A DNA stretch of 64,000 nt from Deltaproteobacteria bacterium (GCA_026388715.1 JAPLJF010000036.1:124001-188000); one strand, 5' to 3'; shown: positions 18,797 through 28,161, counted from the stretch's first letter. Notes: generated by a model from the letters alone, not told the origin. Numbers and translations: made by a program.

Positions 18797-19960
18797 ATGT
18801 TTGCCGTTTCTTTTTTGAAGATGAAAAACGTTGTCGTACTGGCAACATTGGTTTTTATGTTTCTGGGGATGGAGGTGCTGTTGCTCTCGGTTGTCTCTGT
18901 CACCGAGGCTCGCAGCACTACGGTTCCAGTGACACAGATTTTTCATCAACAGGTATCCTCTTTTTTGGAGGGAAGTTCGTTACCGATAGAGGTTGTTGTC
19001 AAGGATCCTGCCGGAGTGACAGGGGTGCGATGTTATTTCCGTTTTGATAGCTCCTCACCTTTTGTTTATAGTGAAATGGCGGGGGCCAGGAATAATGTCT
19101 TCACGACAAAACTCCCTGTTGCGATAGCAACAGTTCAGAAGATAGAATATCTCTTTCTTGTGGTGAATGGCCAGAAACAGGCGATTATTTCACCAACTTT
19201 TACAGTAAATAAGAAGAGTGGTAACGTTCAGTCAACTGAGGTGCAAAACCTTGTTCCCGAACAGTATCAGTTGAAATCAGAAATTACTGCTGCGGCCACT
19301 GTGAAAAGTTTCTTTTTGCAGCCTGACAATGTCCAGATTTCTCTTGTCCCACAACAGGATCATTATGGGGTATTGGCCGGCCTTTATTCGAGAGAACAAA
19401 TAGGAACTGAGGTTGCTGCCGGTTATTTCGGTTCTTTTCGCCTCGATCCTCAGAGAGGGATGATGGCGGTGAAGGGCTATATTGTTCTTCGCCATTCAAG
19501 TGATCTTTCATTGTCCCAGGAAAAAAGTACAGTTGCCAAGGCAACGGTTGTTGAGGCACCGGCGCCTGTCGAACCGGTGTTTGCTCCGAATATTACTGGA
19601 GATGATTGGACCGGATATTTCTGGAGAAGTGATTATTTTGCAGGAACTGAAGTACCGGTGACTGCCACTGTGACCCAGACAGCAGATGGTCTGGTGAGCA
19701 TTACCACGAGCAAGGAAGGCCTAGGTCATTATTTCGAAGGAAATATTGACATCACGGGCCATATGCTGGTTTCCGATGCCTATGATAATGAAGTTTGGTC
19801 AACTCTTGATGGCCCGGCCACAGACGTGTATATCAAAATTGAAGATTACGTTGTAGTACCGGATCTGGAACATCCTGCTCCTCCTCTGAACATTATAAAA
19901 CTGACACGTAAAAGGCCAAAACTTCCTCTTGCGGCTATTTCTTTGCTGCTGAAGAAATAA
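18797..19960 (+). CDS. Secreted protein of unknown function, tandem copy A
   Basis: The protein has 387 residues from ATG 18797, six bases after AGGAG. An N-terminal hydrophobic segment (about 12-33) ending SVTEARS is a probable signal peptide. The first part (about 40-140) looks like a beta-sandwich: SSLPIEVVVKDPAGVTGVRC, then FRFDSSSPFVYSEM, and IEYLFLVVNGQKQAI. The C-terminal part (about 265-355) holds DDWTGYFWRSDYFAGTEVP, then SKEGLGHYFEGNIDITGHML. I recognise no family. It lies among glycosyltransferase genes, so an exported matrix or export-accessory role is possible. It is about 70 percent identical by eye to the next gene. Confidence 0.7.
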   Translation: MFAVSFLKMKNVVVLATLVFMFLGMEVLLLSVVSVTEARSTTVPVTQIFHQQVSSFLEGSSLPIEVVVKDPAGVTGVRCYFRFDSSSPFVYSEMAGARNNVFTTKLPVAIATVQKIEYLFLVVNGQKQAIISPTFTVNKKSGNVQSTEVQNLVPEQYQLKSEITAAATVKSFFLQPDNVQISLVPQQDHYGVLAGLYSREQIGTEVAAGYFGSFRLDPQRGMMAVKGYIVLRHSSDLSLSQEKSTVAKATVVEAPAPVEPVFAPNITGDDWTGYFWRSDYFAGTEVPVTATVTQTADGLVSITTSKEGLGHYFEGNIDITGHMLVSDAYDNEVWSTLDGPATDVYIKIEDYVVVPDLEHPAPPLNIIKLTRKRPKLPLAAISLLLKK

Positions 19961-19993
19961 AAAGATTTGACCCGAGAAGAGTGGGAGTTGATC

Positions 19994-21154
19994 TTGTTTG
20001 CCGTTAATCATTTGAGAATGAGAAATGTTATTATGTTGGCAAGATTGGTTTGTATGCTTCTGGTGCTGGGGGTGTTGTCTCTATCGGTTGTTTATATCCC
20101 GGATGCTTGGAGTGCTGGAGATCCTCAGACACAGATTGCTTATCAACAGTTGTCCTTTTTCTCAGAGGAAAGTTCTTTGCCGATAGAAGTTGCTGTCAAG
20201 GACCCGGCGGGGGTGACAGAGGTTCGATGTTATTTTCGTTTTGATAGCTCTTTACCTTTTGTCTATAGTGAAATGGTGAGTGCCAAGAACAATGTATTCA
20301 CGACGAAACTGCCGATTGCGATAGCAACAGTTCAGCAGATAGAATATCTATTTCTTGTGGTGAATGGCCAGAAACAGGCGATTATTTCACCAACTTTTAC
20401 ATTGAACAAGAAGGATATTCGTAATGGGTATGCAACTGGTACTCAAAACCTTATTCAAGAACAGTATCAGTTGAAATCGGAAGTTGATGGCGCTGACGCG
20501 GTTAAAGATTTCTTTTTGCAACCTGATAATATTAGTATATCCTCTGTTCCGCAACAGGATCATTATGGAGTGTTAGCTGGTCTATACTCCAAAGAACAAC
20601 TCAGCTCTGATGCCGTTCCTGGTTATTTCGGTTCTTTTCGCCTTGATCCAAAGAATGGAATTATTCGGGTGAAGGGGTATATTGTTATTCGTCGTTCGAG
20701 TGATCTTTCCTCGTCACAGGGAAAAAGCGCAGTTGCCAAGGACGGGGTTTTCCCTGAACAGGGGGTTGCTCCCGATATTTCTGGGGATGGTTGGACAGGA
20801 TTTTTCTGGAGAAGTGATGACTATGCAGGAACTGTTGTGCCGTTGACACTTACTGTGACCCAGAACCCAGATGGTAGGGTGACCATCACGACGAGCAAGG
20901 AAGGTTTGGGACATTATTTTACAGGAATTATCGATACCACCGGCCATATGCTGATTTACGATGCCTATGATGGTGAAGACTGGTCAACACATATAGGTCC
21001 TGCCACAGACGTTTGGATGAATATTGAAGATTACGTCAGACCACCCTCCTTGGTAGATCGCACCCCTCCTTTGAACATTATAGAGGTAAGACGTAGTCCA
21101 AGGCCAAAGTTTCCCACTGCCGCTATTTCTTTACTGCTTTCTGGGCTAAGATGA
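19994..21154 (+). CDS. Secreted protein of unknown function, tandem copy B
   Basis: The protein has 386 residues. The start is taken as TTG 19994 because the sequence GGGAG-TTGATC-TTG-TTTGCCG aligns exactly with AGGAG-TTGATC-ATG-TTTGCCG of copy A; the longer frame from 19967 has no such support. The domain layout is the same: signal peptide ending near DAWSAGD, then SSLPIEVAVKDPAGVTEVRC, IEYLFLVVNGQKQAI and a C-terminal GWTGFFWRSDDYAGTVVP block. A linker of about 10 residues found in copy A around residue 255 (VVEAPAPVEP) is shortened here. The duplication covers the ribosome-binding site and the whole gene. Confidence 0.7.
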   Translation: MFAVNHLRMRNVIMLARLVCMLLVLGVLSLSVVYIPDAWSAGDPQTQIAYQQLSFFSEESSLPIEVAVKDPAGVTEVRCYFRFDSSLPFVYSEMVSAKNNVFTTKLPIAIATVQQIEYLFLVVNGQKQAIISPTFTLNKKDIRNGYATGTQNLIQEQYQLKSEVDGADAVKDFFLQPDNISISSVPQQDHYGVLAGLYSKEQLSSDAVPGYFGSFRLDPKNGIIRVKGYIVIRRSSDLSSSQGKSAVAKDGVFPEQGVAPDISGDGWTGFFWRSDDYAGTVVPLTLTVTQNPDGRVTITTSKEGLGHYFTGIIDTTGHMLIYDAYDGEDWSTHIGPATDVWMNIEDYVRPPSLVDRTPPLNIIEVRRSPRPKFPTAAISLLLSGLR

Positions 21155-21225
21155 AAGGACTTGAGTATGTCTGTGTTTTTTATTCCCACTCGGCTTTCTT
21201 CTACAATCAACAATAAACATCCAAT

Positions 21226-22272
21226 ATGCACAAGCAGCAACCCCATGTCGATATCGTTATTCCTAATTTTAACGGGGTTGCATTTCTCGATACGTGTCTT
21301 CGCTCAATCGTCAGGCAGACATATTCTTTTTTTACCATCATTGTTGTTGATAATGGTTCTGTTGACAATTCGCTGGAATTTATTAGAAAACAGTATCCGA
21401 TGGTTCATCTTATCACCTGGCCGGAGAATAAAGGATTCAGTCCAGCGGTCAATGCCGGAATTTCTGCCGGCAACTCCCCCTTCATCTTTCTCTTAAATAA
21501 TGATACCGAGCTGGAGGTGGACTGTCTGGAGCAACTGGTGAAGGCGGCAACTTTTCAGGCTGAGTATGATTTTTTTGCCGCTAAAATGCTTAGTTATCAT
21601 GATCGACATATCCTTGATGGCACTGGCGATGGGTTTCTCAGAGGCGGGGTCGGGTATCGCTTAGGAACAATGGAGAATGATGATGTCCTCTATAGCCGTC
21701 CTGGAAGGGTTTTTGGTGCTTGTGCCGGTGCAGCCTTGTATCGGCGTGAATTGTTTGATTCCATTGGTCTTTTTGATGAAGATTTTTTCGCGTATCTGGA
21801 AGATGTTGATTTTAATGTAAGGGCCAACAGTCGTGCTAAAAAATGTTATTATGTGCCTGATGCCAGGGTGTTTCATATGGGCAGTGCCACCACTGGATCA
21901 AAAATCAATAGTTTTACCGTCAGATTGTCCACCAGAAATAACCTGAATTTACTGGTCAAAAACTATCCTCTGGCCTTATTCTTCCGATTTGGTCTCGCCC
22001 TTCTTATCTATCAGTTTTTCTGGCTTGTTTTTGTCGTGAAAAAAAAACAATTTCTGGCATACGTGAGTGGTGTGGCGGAGTTTATTGGCAATCTTCCTCT
22101 CATGTTGAAAAAACGGAAAGAAGTTTTAGCAGGAGGCACACTCACTACCAATGAGCTTGCGGCAATCATGAATGCTGCAGAACGGGACGTAATCTGTTCC
22201 ATTATGCATCGACGGCAGGCCCAGGGGAAAACGAACCGGCTCTTGTCTCTTTATACCCGTTTGTTCCTTTGA
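21226..22272 (+). CDS. Glycosyltransferase family 2 (rhamnosyltransferase-like)
   Basis: The protein has 348 residues. HVDIVIPNFNGVAFLDTCLRS, then VVDNGSVDNSL, NKGFSPAVNAGI and LLNNDTELEVDCLEQL give the GT-A nucleotide and metal-binding sites. A CAGAALYRRELFDSIGLFDE segment followed by YLEDVDFNVRA contains the ED-D catalytic region. This is the GT2 subgroup with WbbL-like rhamnosyltransferases. A hydrophobic stretch near 255-275 may be a membrane-associating helix. It is followed by two further GT2 genes at 13-bp and about 30-bp spacing. Confidence 0.85.
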   Translation: MHKQQPHVDIVIPNFNGVAFLDTCLRSIVRQTYSFFTIIVVDNGSVDNSLEFIRKQYPMVHLITWPENKGFSPAVNAGISAGNSPFIFLLNNDTELEVDCLEQLVKAATFQAEYDFFAAKMLSYHDRHILDGTGDGFLRGGVGYRLGTMENDDVLYSRPGRVFGACAGAALYRRELFDSIGLFDEDFFAYLEDVDFNVRANSRAKKCYYVPDARVFHMGSATTGSKINSFTVRLSTRNNLNLLVKNYPLALFFRFGLALLIYQFFWLVFVVKKKQFLAYVSGVAEFIGNLPLMLKKRKEVLAGGTLTTNELAAIMNAAERDVICSIMHRRQAQGKTNRLLSLYTRLFL

Positions 22273-22285
22273 TGCTGCGAGTCTC

Positions 22286-23104
22286 ATGATGCAAGAAGTC
22301 TCCGCGATTATTGTCAGCCATAATTCAGGATGTGTGTTGCCGCGTTGTCTTGAGGCCCTGGCTCGGCAAACTGTCGCGGTGCGGGAAATAATTATTGTTG
22401 ATTGTGGCTCTGATGACCGCAGCAATCTTCTGTCTCTCGGGGCGCGCGAAGGAATTACAATCGTTGAAACCAGCAATATCGGCTTCTCAAGGGCAAATAA
22501 CTTAGGGATGGAGTTTGTGTCTCCGCAGGCTGATTTTGTCGTCTTTCTCAATCCTGACACCTTCTTATCTCCTGATTTTATTGAAACGGCTGTGGAAATT
22601 TGTCTGAAGAATCCGCAGGCAGGGATGATTTCTGGAAAACTGCGCGGGTATGACCTCGGGCAGGATAAAGCGACTGGCAGGCTGGATTCAACGGGAATTT
22701 TCCGTAAATGGTACGGTCGTTGGTTTGACCGAGGCCAGAGAGAGCAAGACCGGGGGCAATATGAGACCCCGGCGTTAGTTCCTGCCTTATGTGGAGCGCT
22801 GCTTTTTTGTCGGGTGACTGCCCTGCAGACCCTGCCTGGGCCTGTTTTTGATCCTGATTTCTTTCTGTATAAGGAGGATATCGAGCTCAGCCTGCGCATG
22901 AGAAAGGCTGGATGGCAGCTTCTCTATCATCCGAGGCTGTTGGCTTATCACGGTCGTGGCTGGAATAAAAAAAGAGGGGAAATGCCCGTCAAGCTGCGAT
23001 GTATGGCGGCCACAAATGAAATCCTGCTTTACAAAAAATATCCCTCACCCTATATGGTCTGGGCCTGGTTGAAGTATTTGCTGGTACGATTCATCCACCT
23101 GTAA
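22286..23104 (+). CDS. Glycosyltransferase family 2
   Basis: The protein has 272 residues. EVSAIIVSHNSGCVLPRCLEAL, then DCGSDDRSN, NIGFSRANNLGMEF and FLNPDTFLSPDFIE define a GT-A core, and LCGALLFCRVTAL plus KEDIELSLRMRKAGW supply the acceptor and base region. Two adjacent ATG codons (22286 and 22289) could start it. The organisation matches WbbL-type rhamnosyl or related sugar transfer to a lipid-linked acceptor at the cytoplasmic face. Specificity cannot be told. Confidence 0.85.
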   Translation: MMQEVSAIIVSHNSGCVLPRCLEALARQTVAVREIIIVDCGSDDRSNLLSLGAREGITIVETSNIGFSRANNLGMEFVSPQADFVVFLNPDTFLSPDFIETAVEICLKNPQAGMISGKLRGYDLGQDKATGRLDSTGIFRKWYGRWFDRGQREQDRGQYETPALVPALCGALLFCRVTALQTLPGPVFDPDFFLYKEDIELSLRMRKAGWQLLYHPRLLAYHGRGWNKKRGEMPVKLRCMAATNEILLYKKYPSPYMVWAWLKYLLVRFIHL

Positions 23105-23135
23105 TTCTTTTTTGTATCCATACATCAATATATTC

Positions 23136-24107
23136 ATGGTCACTTCTGGCACTTCCGATAATAGGCCTTTACTGTCGGTCATCCTTCCCACATGGAATGG
23201 CGCTGCATCTTTACGGGAACTGCTCGGTATGCTTTTTCGGCAGACTGTTTTATTTCATGAATTCTTGGTCGTCGATTCTTCTTCTGAGGATGAAACGATG
23301 GCAATTGCCAAAGAGTTTGGCGCAGAAGTACTGGTTGTTCCCCAGAAGGACTTTGACCATGGCGGAACCCGATCTATGATAGCCAGGAGGGCACGGGGCG
23401 ATATCCTGATTTTTCTGACCCAAGATGCGGTTCCTGTCTCCATGGATGCCCTGGCAAAACTTATTGAGCCCTTGCTGTCGGATGAGACCATTGCCGTCAC
23501 CTATGGCCGTCAGTTGCCAAATCGTGATGCCACCGTCCTTGCCGCGCATCTGCGTTATTTTAATTATCCCCCGCAAGCTGTTGTTCGCAGTTTTGCTGAT
23601 CGGGAGCGCTTTGGGTTCCAAGCCGTCTTTGCCTCAAATTCTTTTGCGGCGTATCGCCGGACTGCCCTTGCTGAGGTTGATTTTTTCAAGGCTGGATTGA
23701 TCTTTGGCGAGGATACCTGTGCGGTTGGCCGCTTGTTGATGCAGGGGTATAAAGTTGCATATGTGGCTGAGGCGATGGTCTTTCATTCCCATAACTATAC
23801 CTGTTTGCAGGAGTTTCGACGTTCATTTGATATCGGGGTGCTGCATGTCACGGAAAGATGGCTGCTTGAGACCTATGGACGGGCGGAGGGAAGAGGTTGG
23901 CAATATATCCAATCTGGATTATCTTATCTCTTTCAAGTAAAAAAAAGAGTATTGTTACCAAGTTTCTTCTGGAAAATGATACTCAAGCTTCTTGGCTATA
24001 AATTAGGACGCAATTTTCAGTTGTTGCCGCCATGGCTGGTCCCTGTCTTGAGTATGCACAGATCCTGGTGGGCCAGACACAGAGATGTGTTGGCAGGTCA
24101 TAAGTAG
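23136..24107 (+). CDS. Glycosyltransferase family 2
   Basis: The protein has 323 residues from ATG 23136 (MVTSGTSDNRPLLSVILPTW); a TTG eight codons earlier is possible and neither has a strong ribosome-binding site. PTWNGAASLRELLGMLFRQT, then VVDSSSEDETMAIA, KDFDHGGTRSM and LTQDAVPVSMDALAK form the GT-A core. The DHGGTR motif is common in rhamnosyltransferases of the RfbF/WbbL group. HSHNYTCLQEFRRSFDIGV is the conserved C-terminal block of that group. It lies directly before the initiating transferase gene. Confidence 0.85.
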   Translation: MVTSGTSDNRPLLSVILPTWNGAASLRELLGMLFRQTVLFHEFLVVDSSSEDETMAIAKEFGAEVLVVPQKDFDHGGTRSMIARRARGDILIFLTQDAVPVSMDALAKLIEPLLSDETIAVTYGRQLPNRDATVLAAHLRYFNYPPQAVVRSFADRERFGFQAVFASNSFAAYRRTALAEVDFFKAGLIFGEDTCAVGRLLMQGYKVAYVAEAMVFHSHNYTCLQEFRRSFDIGVLHVTERWLLETYGRAEGRGWQYIQSGLSYLFQVKKRVLLPSFFWKMILKLLGYKLGRNFQLLPPWLVPVLSMHRSWWARHRDVLAGHK

Positions 24108-24152
24108 TTTATGCGGTATTGATATGTCTTCATTGTGTAGTGATAATCGACC

Positions 24153-25568
24153 ATGAATATGCTGTCTGCAAATCTGCGTGAGCAAAGTTCGGCAATGGTC
24201 AAGATTTTGCATTTGCTTGATATTGTTGTGGTGGGTGGGTATCTCTGGTTACTCCTTTCCTGGTATCAGGTGCCATGGAATTTTTATTATACCCGTTTTG
24301 TGTTTATTACCTTGGCGCTGTGTCTGATCAGCTTTCAGTCCTTTCAGTTGTATCGTTCATGGCGGGGTTGGAAATTTTATCAGGAATTTCTCGCTATCGT
24401 CAAGGCTTGGGGCACGGTGGTTGGGGTATTGTTGTTCTATTTTTTTATCTTTAAAATATCTCAGGCCTATTCGCGGGTAGTGTTTCTGCTCTGGTCATTG
24501 AGTACACCTCTTCTGCTCTTTCTTCTGCATGTAGTCGCCAGAAAAATTCTTTGCTATTATCGCTCCCAAGGAAAAAATGTCCGTCATGCCGTGATCGCCG
24601 GGGCTGGTGATCTTGGCGTAAGGCTGGCCCGGGAAGTTGAGGCCATTCCCTGGGCGGGGATTGAGGTCGTTGGTTTTTTTGATGATAAGATAAAAGAAAA
24701 TGACGCCATGCAGGTTATGGGGAAACCTATATTGGGTGATATCTCGATGATAGAGGACTATCTGAGTTGCAATGATATCGATTATGTCTATATTGCCCTG
24801 CCCATGCGGGCCGAAAAAAAGATTTTTACGATTTTACGGAACTGCAGATCATTAGGGGCACGCATCTATCTGGTCCCTGATCTTTACACCTATGGCCTGC
24901 ATCACGCTGAGATCCAGTCCCTGGGTAATCTGATGATCCTTAATTTCAACCCGAATACAGAATGGAAACGTGGATTTGATCTGGTATTTGCCAGCATGGC
25001 CCTGTTTTTTACCCTGCCCGTGACCCTGATTATTGCCTTGTTGATTAAACTGGAAAGCAGAGGCCCGGTTTTTTATCGCCACAGAAGGATTGCCGCTGCT
25101 GGTAAAGAGTTTGACTGTTTGAAATTCCGGACCATGTGCGAAGGGGCCGAGGAAAAATTGCAGACCATGTTGGCGCAAGATACGGTCTTGCGTGAAGAAT
25201 GGCAATGCACCTTCAAGCTCAAAAATGACCCTAGAGTGACCAGAATCGGACGTTTTTTACGGAGGACCAGCCTCGATGAACTGCCTCAGTTTCTGAATGT
25301 CCTGAAAGGAGAAATGAGTGTAGTGGGGGCGCGGCCTATTGTGACAAGAGAGTTGAATGATTTTTACAAGGAGAGTGCGGGCCGCTATTGTTCCATGAAG
25401 CCTGGTATTACCGGCCCCTGGCAGGTAGGGGGGCGGTCTGATATTGAAGATTACAAGGAGCGAGTCGAGCTGGATGACTGGTACATCCTTAATTATTCCC
25501 TATGGACTGATCTGAAGATTATTGCCAAGACTGTGCGTTGTATGTGGCTCGGCAAGGGGGCGTATTAA
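24153..25568 (+). CDS. Undecaprenyl-phosphate sugar phosphotransferase (WbaP/WcaJ type)
   Basis: The protein has 471 residues with four or five N-terminal transmembrane helices (to about 130), a CoA-binding-like Rossmann domain (HAVIAGAGDLGVRLAREVE), another helix near 275-300, and a C-terminal phosphoglycosyltransferase domain. That domain carries KLESRGPVFYRHRRI, then LKFRTMC, RVTRIGRFLRRTSLDELPQF and GEMSVVGARPI. These are the polyprenyl glycosylphosphotransferase signatures, including the conserved D-E pair. The enzyme transfers a sugar-1-phosphate to undecaprenyl phosphate and so starts the glycan repeat unit. It ends the plus-strand operon and faces yggS. Confidence 0.92.
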   Translation: MNMLSANLREQSSAMVKILHLLDIVVVGGYLWLLLSWYQVPWNFYYTRFVFITLALCLISFQSFQLYRSWRGWKFYQEFLAIVKAWGTVVGVLLFYFFIFKISQAYSRVVFLLWSLSTPLLLFLLHVVARKILCYYRSQGKNVRHAVIAGAGDLGVRLAREVEAIPWAGIEVVGFFDDKIKENDAMQVMGKPILGDISMIEDYLSCNDIDYVYIALPMRAEKKIFTILRNCRSLGARIYLVPDLYTYGLHHAEIQSLGNLMILNFNPNTEWKRGFDLVFASMALFFTLPVTLIIALLIKLESRGPVFYRHRRIAAAGKEFDCLKFRTMCEGAEEKLQTMLAQDTVLREEWQCTFKLKNDPRVTRIGRFLRRTSLDELPQFLNVLKGEMSVVGARPIVTRELNDFYKESAGRYCSMKPGITGPWQVGGRSDIEDYKERVELDDWYILNYSLWTDLKIIAKTVRCMWLGKGAY

Positions 25569-25581
25569 GAAAAGGGGGCCC

Positions 25582-26292
25582 TTATCTTTCAAGTCGATGC
25601 CCGAAAAGAGCGGTCCCTATACGGATGTATGTGGCGCCTTCCTCGATGGCAACGGTGTAATCACTGGACATCCCCATAGATAATTCCACGCAGGTGTTGT
25701 CTGAGAAGTAATTTTTCCTTTGCATCTCTTCAGCCAGCAGACGGAGGGCCTTAAAGTACGGGCGGGTGTGTTCCGGGTTGTCAGAATAAGGGGGGATGGT
25801 CATAAGCCCGCGCACCTTCAGGTTCGATAACAGGAGAAGTTTTTTGAGCAACTCTTCAGTATCTTGGGGAAGGACCCCGGATTTTTGGGGCTCCTGGCCG
25901 ATATTGACCTGGACCAGGATATCAAGGGTCTTGTTCAGATATTTAAGCTCTTTGTCAAGTGCTGCTGCCAGTTTGTAGCGATCAATGGTCTCGATCATCT
26001 CAAAGATCTGGACCGCCAGTTTTGCCTTGTTGCTTTGCAGGTGTCCTATAAAATGGAAAGAGGCTGTGTCGCCGATTTCTGTCTTCTTTTGTGCTGCTTC
26101 CTGGATATAATTCTCTCCAAAAAGAAACTGGCCAGCCTGTATCGCTTCCTGAATATGGGATGCCGGAAATTTTTTAGAGACGGCGACAAGTCTGATGGTG
26201 GCAGGGTCACGTCCGCACTTGATGGCTGTTTCTGTGATTTTCTGGCGGATATCTTGCATGTTGCGGTCGATCATTTTTTTCATGTCCTTCAC
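25582..26292 (-). CDS. yggS: YggS-family pyridoxal-phosphate homeostasis protein
   Basis: The protein has 236 residues, the normal size for PLPBP. The PLP-binding lysine is in RLVAVSKKFPASHIQEA, followed by FGENYIQEA, FHFIGHLQSNKAK, VQVNIGQEPQKSG, GLMTIPP and LSMGMSSDYTVAIEEG, with RIGTALFG at the end. The family is a single-domain alanine-racemase-like barrel without known catalysis that buffers PLP. The first ATG (26292) is used; a third Met, 18 bases in, is better spaced from an AAGGA. It starts 2 bp after the tatD stop, so they form an operon. Confidence 0.93.
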   Translation of the reverse strand: MKDMKKMIDRNMQDIRQKITETAIKCGRDPATIRLVAVSKKFPASHIQEAIQAGQFLFGENYIQEAAQKKTEIGDTASFHFIGHLQSNKAKLAVQIFEMIETIDRYKLAAALDKELKYLNKTLDILVQVNIGQEPQKSGVLPQDTEELLKKLLLLSNLKVRGLMTIPPYSDNPEHTRPYFKALRLLAEEMQRKNYFSDNTCVELSMGMSSDYTVAIEEGATYIRIGTALFGHRLER

Positions 26293-26294
26293 TA

Positions 26295-27134
26295 TTATAG
26301 TGCCACCAGTAAATCGGTAGGGAGTTGGAAAAGTGCCATGGCATTGGCGCTGGTCTGTCTTGCGACTTCATTGATTGAAATTCCACGCAAATCAGCGACC
26401 ATCTGGGCGGTATGAAGCAGGAATGAGGGCTCGTTACGTTTGCCGCGCCAAGGCACAGGCGTGAGGAAGGGGCCATCTGTTTCGAGAAGCAGGGAGGTCA
26501 GGGGGGCAAGTCTTGCTACTTCCTGGAGGTCAACCGCATTTTTGAAGGTAACGACCCCTGGAATCGAGATATGGAAACCAAGATCCAGTACCTGTCTGGC
26601 CAGGTTTATGTCACCTGAAAAGCAATGCATGACCCCGCCATGCGGGAAAGGGGCTGCTTGTCGCAAGATGCGCAGGGTGTCGTCATGGGCATCACGGTCA
26701 TGGATGATAACCGGAAGCCCCAGATCTTTGGCCAGGGCCAATTGGGAACAAAAATGCCGACGCTGTATATCCGGGGCGGCGTAGTTCTTGGCATAGTCAA
26801 GTCCAATCTCGCCATAGCCCACTACATGGTTGCGGTTCTTTTCTGCAAGATCGGCCAAGATATTCAGGGTCTGGGGATGAATATGGCCTACATCATGGGG
26901 ATGGATGCCAATGGTGGCCTTGACCATGTTGTATTTTTTTGCCAGAGAGATGGCCTGCCGCGTACTTTTTTCGTCAATGCCGATACTGATCACAGCGCAA
27001 ACATGGTTTTGGTATGCCTGTTCCAGAATTGTTTCAAGGTCGTCTTTGTAGGCATCCATGTCGAGATGACAATGAGTGTCGATGAGACAGGCGCCTTGGG
27101 TGAGCAAGGGAAGTGAGACAGGGCTGTTTTTCAT
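26295..27134 (-). CDS. tatD: TatD-family metal-dependent deoxyribonuclease
   Basis: The protein has 279 residues. LIDTHCHLDMDAYKDDL supplies the first His pair, GYGEIGLDYAKNYA the Glu, VIHDRDAHDDTLRIL and GVMHCFSGDINLARQ the later His residues, and LLLETDGPFLTPVPWRGKRNEP the final Asp. A strong ribosome-binding site GGAGG precedes the ATG by 7 bases. TatD enzymes are 3'-5' exonucleases involved in DNA repair or quality control. The product is slightly extended at the N-terminus (about 17 residues before LIDTH). Confidence 0.93.
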   Translation of the reverse strand: MKNSPVSLPLLTQGACLIDTHCHLDMDAYKDDLETILEQAYQNHVCAVISIGIDEKSTRQAISLAKKYNMVKATIGIHPHDVGHIHPQTLNILADLAEKNRNHVVGYGEIGLDYAKNYAAPDIQRRHFCSQLALAKDLGLPVIIHDRDAHDDTLRILRQAAPFPHGGVMHCFSGDINLARQVLDLGFHISIPGVVTFKNAVDLQEVARLAPLTSLLLETDGPFLTPVPWRGKRNEPSFLLHTAQMVADLRGISINEVARQTSANAMALFQLPTDLLVAL

Positions 27135-27670
27135 GAAAATTCCTCCATGTCTTTGTTAGCAGAGATAACTTTTTGTCGCAATGTTGAAAATGTGAGAGAA
27201 AAGTTTGCTTTTTTCTTTTAATGTAGGATACAGTCTAGCCTGTATGTGTTTGTTTAGATTCTTTATGCTATAGTCTAAATGAAGATTGTATAAAAAAGTA
27301 TATAAAAGATTTTTAATCCCTCTTCGATTTTTCTTTATGTCGTGCAGGAAGGAAAAGGAAATGTCGTTGGGATGTTGAATATTTATGAGAGCTGTATAAT
27401 TTCTATTAATCAATAAAAAAAAAGGTTCATCTTAAAAAAAATCTGTCATATACTGACAAATAATGTATTTATATAGAAATGTATTATTTTTTTATAAAGA
27501 GAGACTTGTATAGCATATTGTTGAAATTATTAACGTACTAATTAATCTAAAATCGACAGTGAGTTGTGCGCTTTGAGCTGCTTCGAAATTCATATTGTTT
27601 GCAGTGTATGAATTAAGAAAAAGCAGGTTCCCGATTCTGGCGGGCTTCAATCAAGAACAAGAGGTAGGGT
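27135..27670. other. AT-rich intergenic region between tatD and the mgl-like module
   Basis: This 536-bp stretch is very AT-rich (poly-A and poly-T runs around 27410-27500) and separates divergent genes. An 85-codon minus-strand frame (27156-27413) has no convincing translation signal and low-complexity composition. It presumably holds promoters for both sides, but I cannot single out clear -35/-10 pairs. Confidence 0.5.
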
Positions 27671-28072
27671 ATGAATTATGGTATTGTAAGTCAGGAACAG
27701 CTTGAACAAATTGAGGAGATTTTGTCCCAGAAGTTGATCAAGCTCGGTGTCGATTGTGCCATTATTATCGATATGGCGGGAAATATTATTACTGTTAAGG
27801 ATAATGGTAAGAGTAAATATGATATTTATTCTTTTGCCGCATTGGCCGCAGGGAATTTTGCGACCGTGGATGCCATGGCAAAATTAGTTGGTGAAACTGA
27901 GTTTTCACTTCTTTTCCATAAAGGTCAGGATTCCAATATCCATTTCAGTAAAATTGATGATGAGCTTTTACTGATAGCCATGTTTGGAAAGGATATTTCT
28001 TTGGGATTTCTCAGGCTTAACGTGGTTGAGGCCATAGAGCAGATCCAGAAGGTTTGGGAAAGACAGGGCTGA
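27671..28072 (+). CDS. Roadblock/LC7 domain protein, MglB-like
   Basis: The protein has 133 residues, a single roadblock/LC7 fold: LEQIEEILSQKLIKLGVDCAIIID, then MAGNIITVKDNG, FAALAAGNFATVDAMAKLVGE, and ELLLIAMFGKDISLGFLRLNV. The position directly before an MglA-like GTPase identifies it as MglB-like. MglB proteins are homodimeric GTPase-activating and exchange partners of MglA that set cell polarity in Myxococcus and Thermus. AGAGGTAGGG precedes the ATG. It is followed by mglA-like (89-bp gap) and the 848-residue protein (12-bp gap). Confidence 0.85.
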   Translation: MNYGIVSQEQLEQIEEILSQKLIKLGVDCAIIIDMAGNIITVKDNGKSKYDIYSFAALAAGNFATVDAMAKLVGETEFSLLFHKGQDSNIHFSKIDDELLLIAMFGKDISLGFLRLNVVEAIEQIQKVWERQG

Positions 28073-28161
28073 GGAATTTTTTAAGGTTGATCACTGTTAT
28101 TGAAGCAAGATTGTTCAATTGCCAAGGATTAAGGCTGAAATAAAAGTTTGGGGGTGGTGGG

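Larger units (their letters stand above)
18785..21154 (+). repeat. Tandem gene duplication, about 1.2-kb unit
   Basis: Unit 1 runs from about 18785 to 19960 and unit 2 from about 19982 to 21154. Long stretches match at the DNA level, for example around 19165-19200 and 20355-20390, while linkers differ. Substitution is spread across codon positions, so the duplication is not recent. Confidence 0.75.

Noticed and set aside
1-25600. A CRISPR array or toxin-antitoxin pair among the polysaccharide genes
   Set aside because: No regularly spaced repeats and no paired small genes were found; the repeats present are two-copy elements linked to IS remnants.
27156-27413. 85-codon frame, minus strand, in AT-rich DNA
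   Set aside because: Low-complexity Lys/Asn/Leu-rich product expected by chance in AT-rich sequence; no translation signal.
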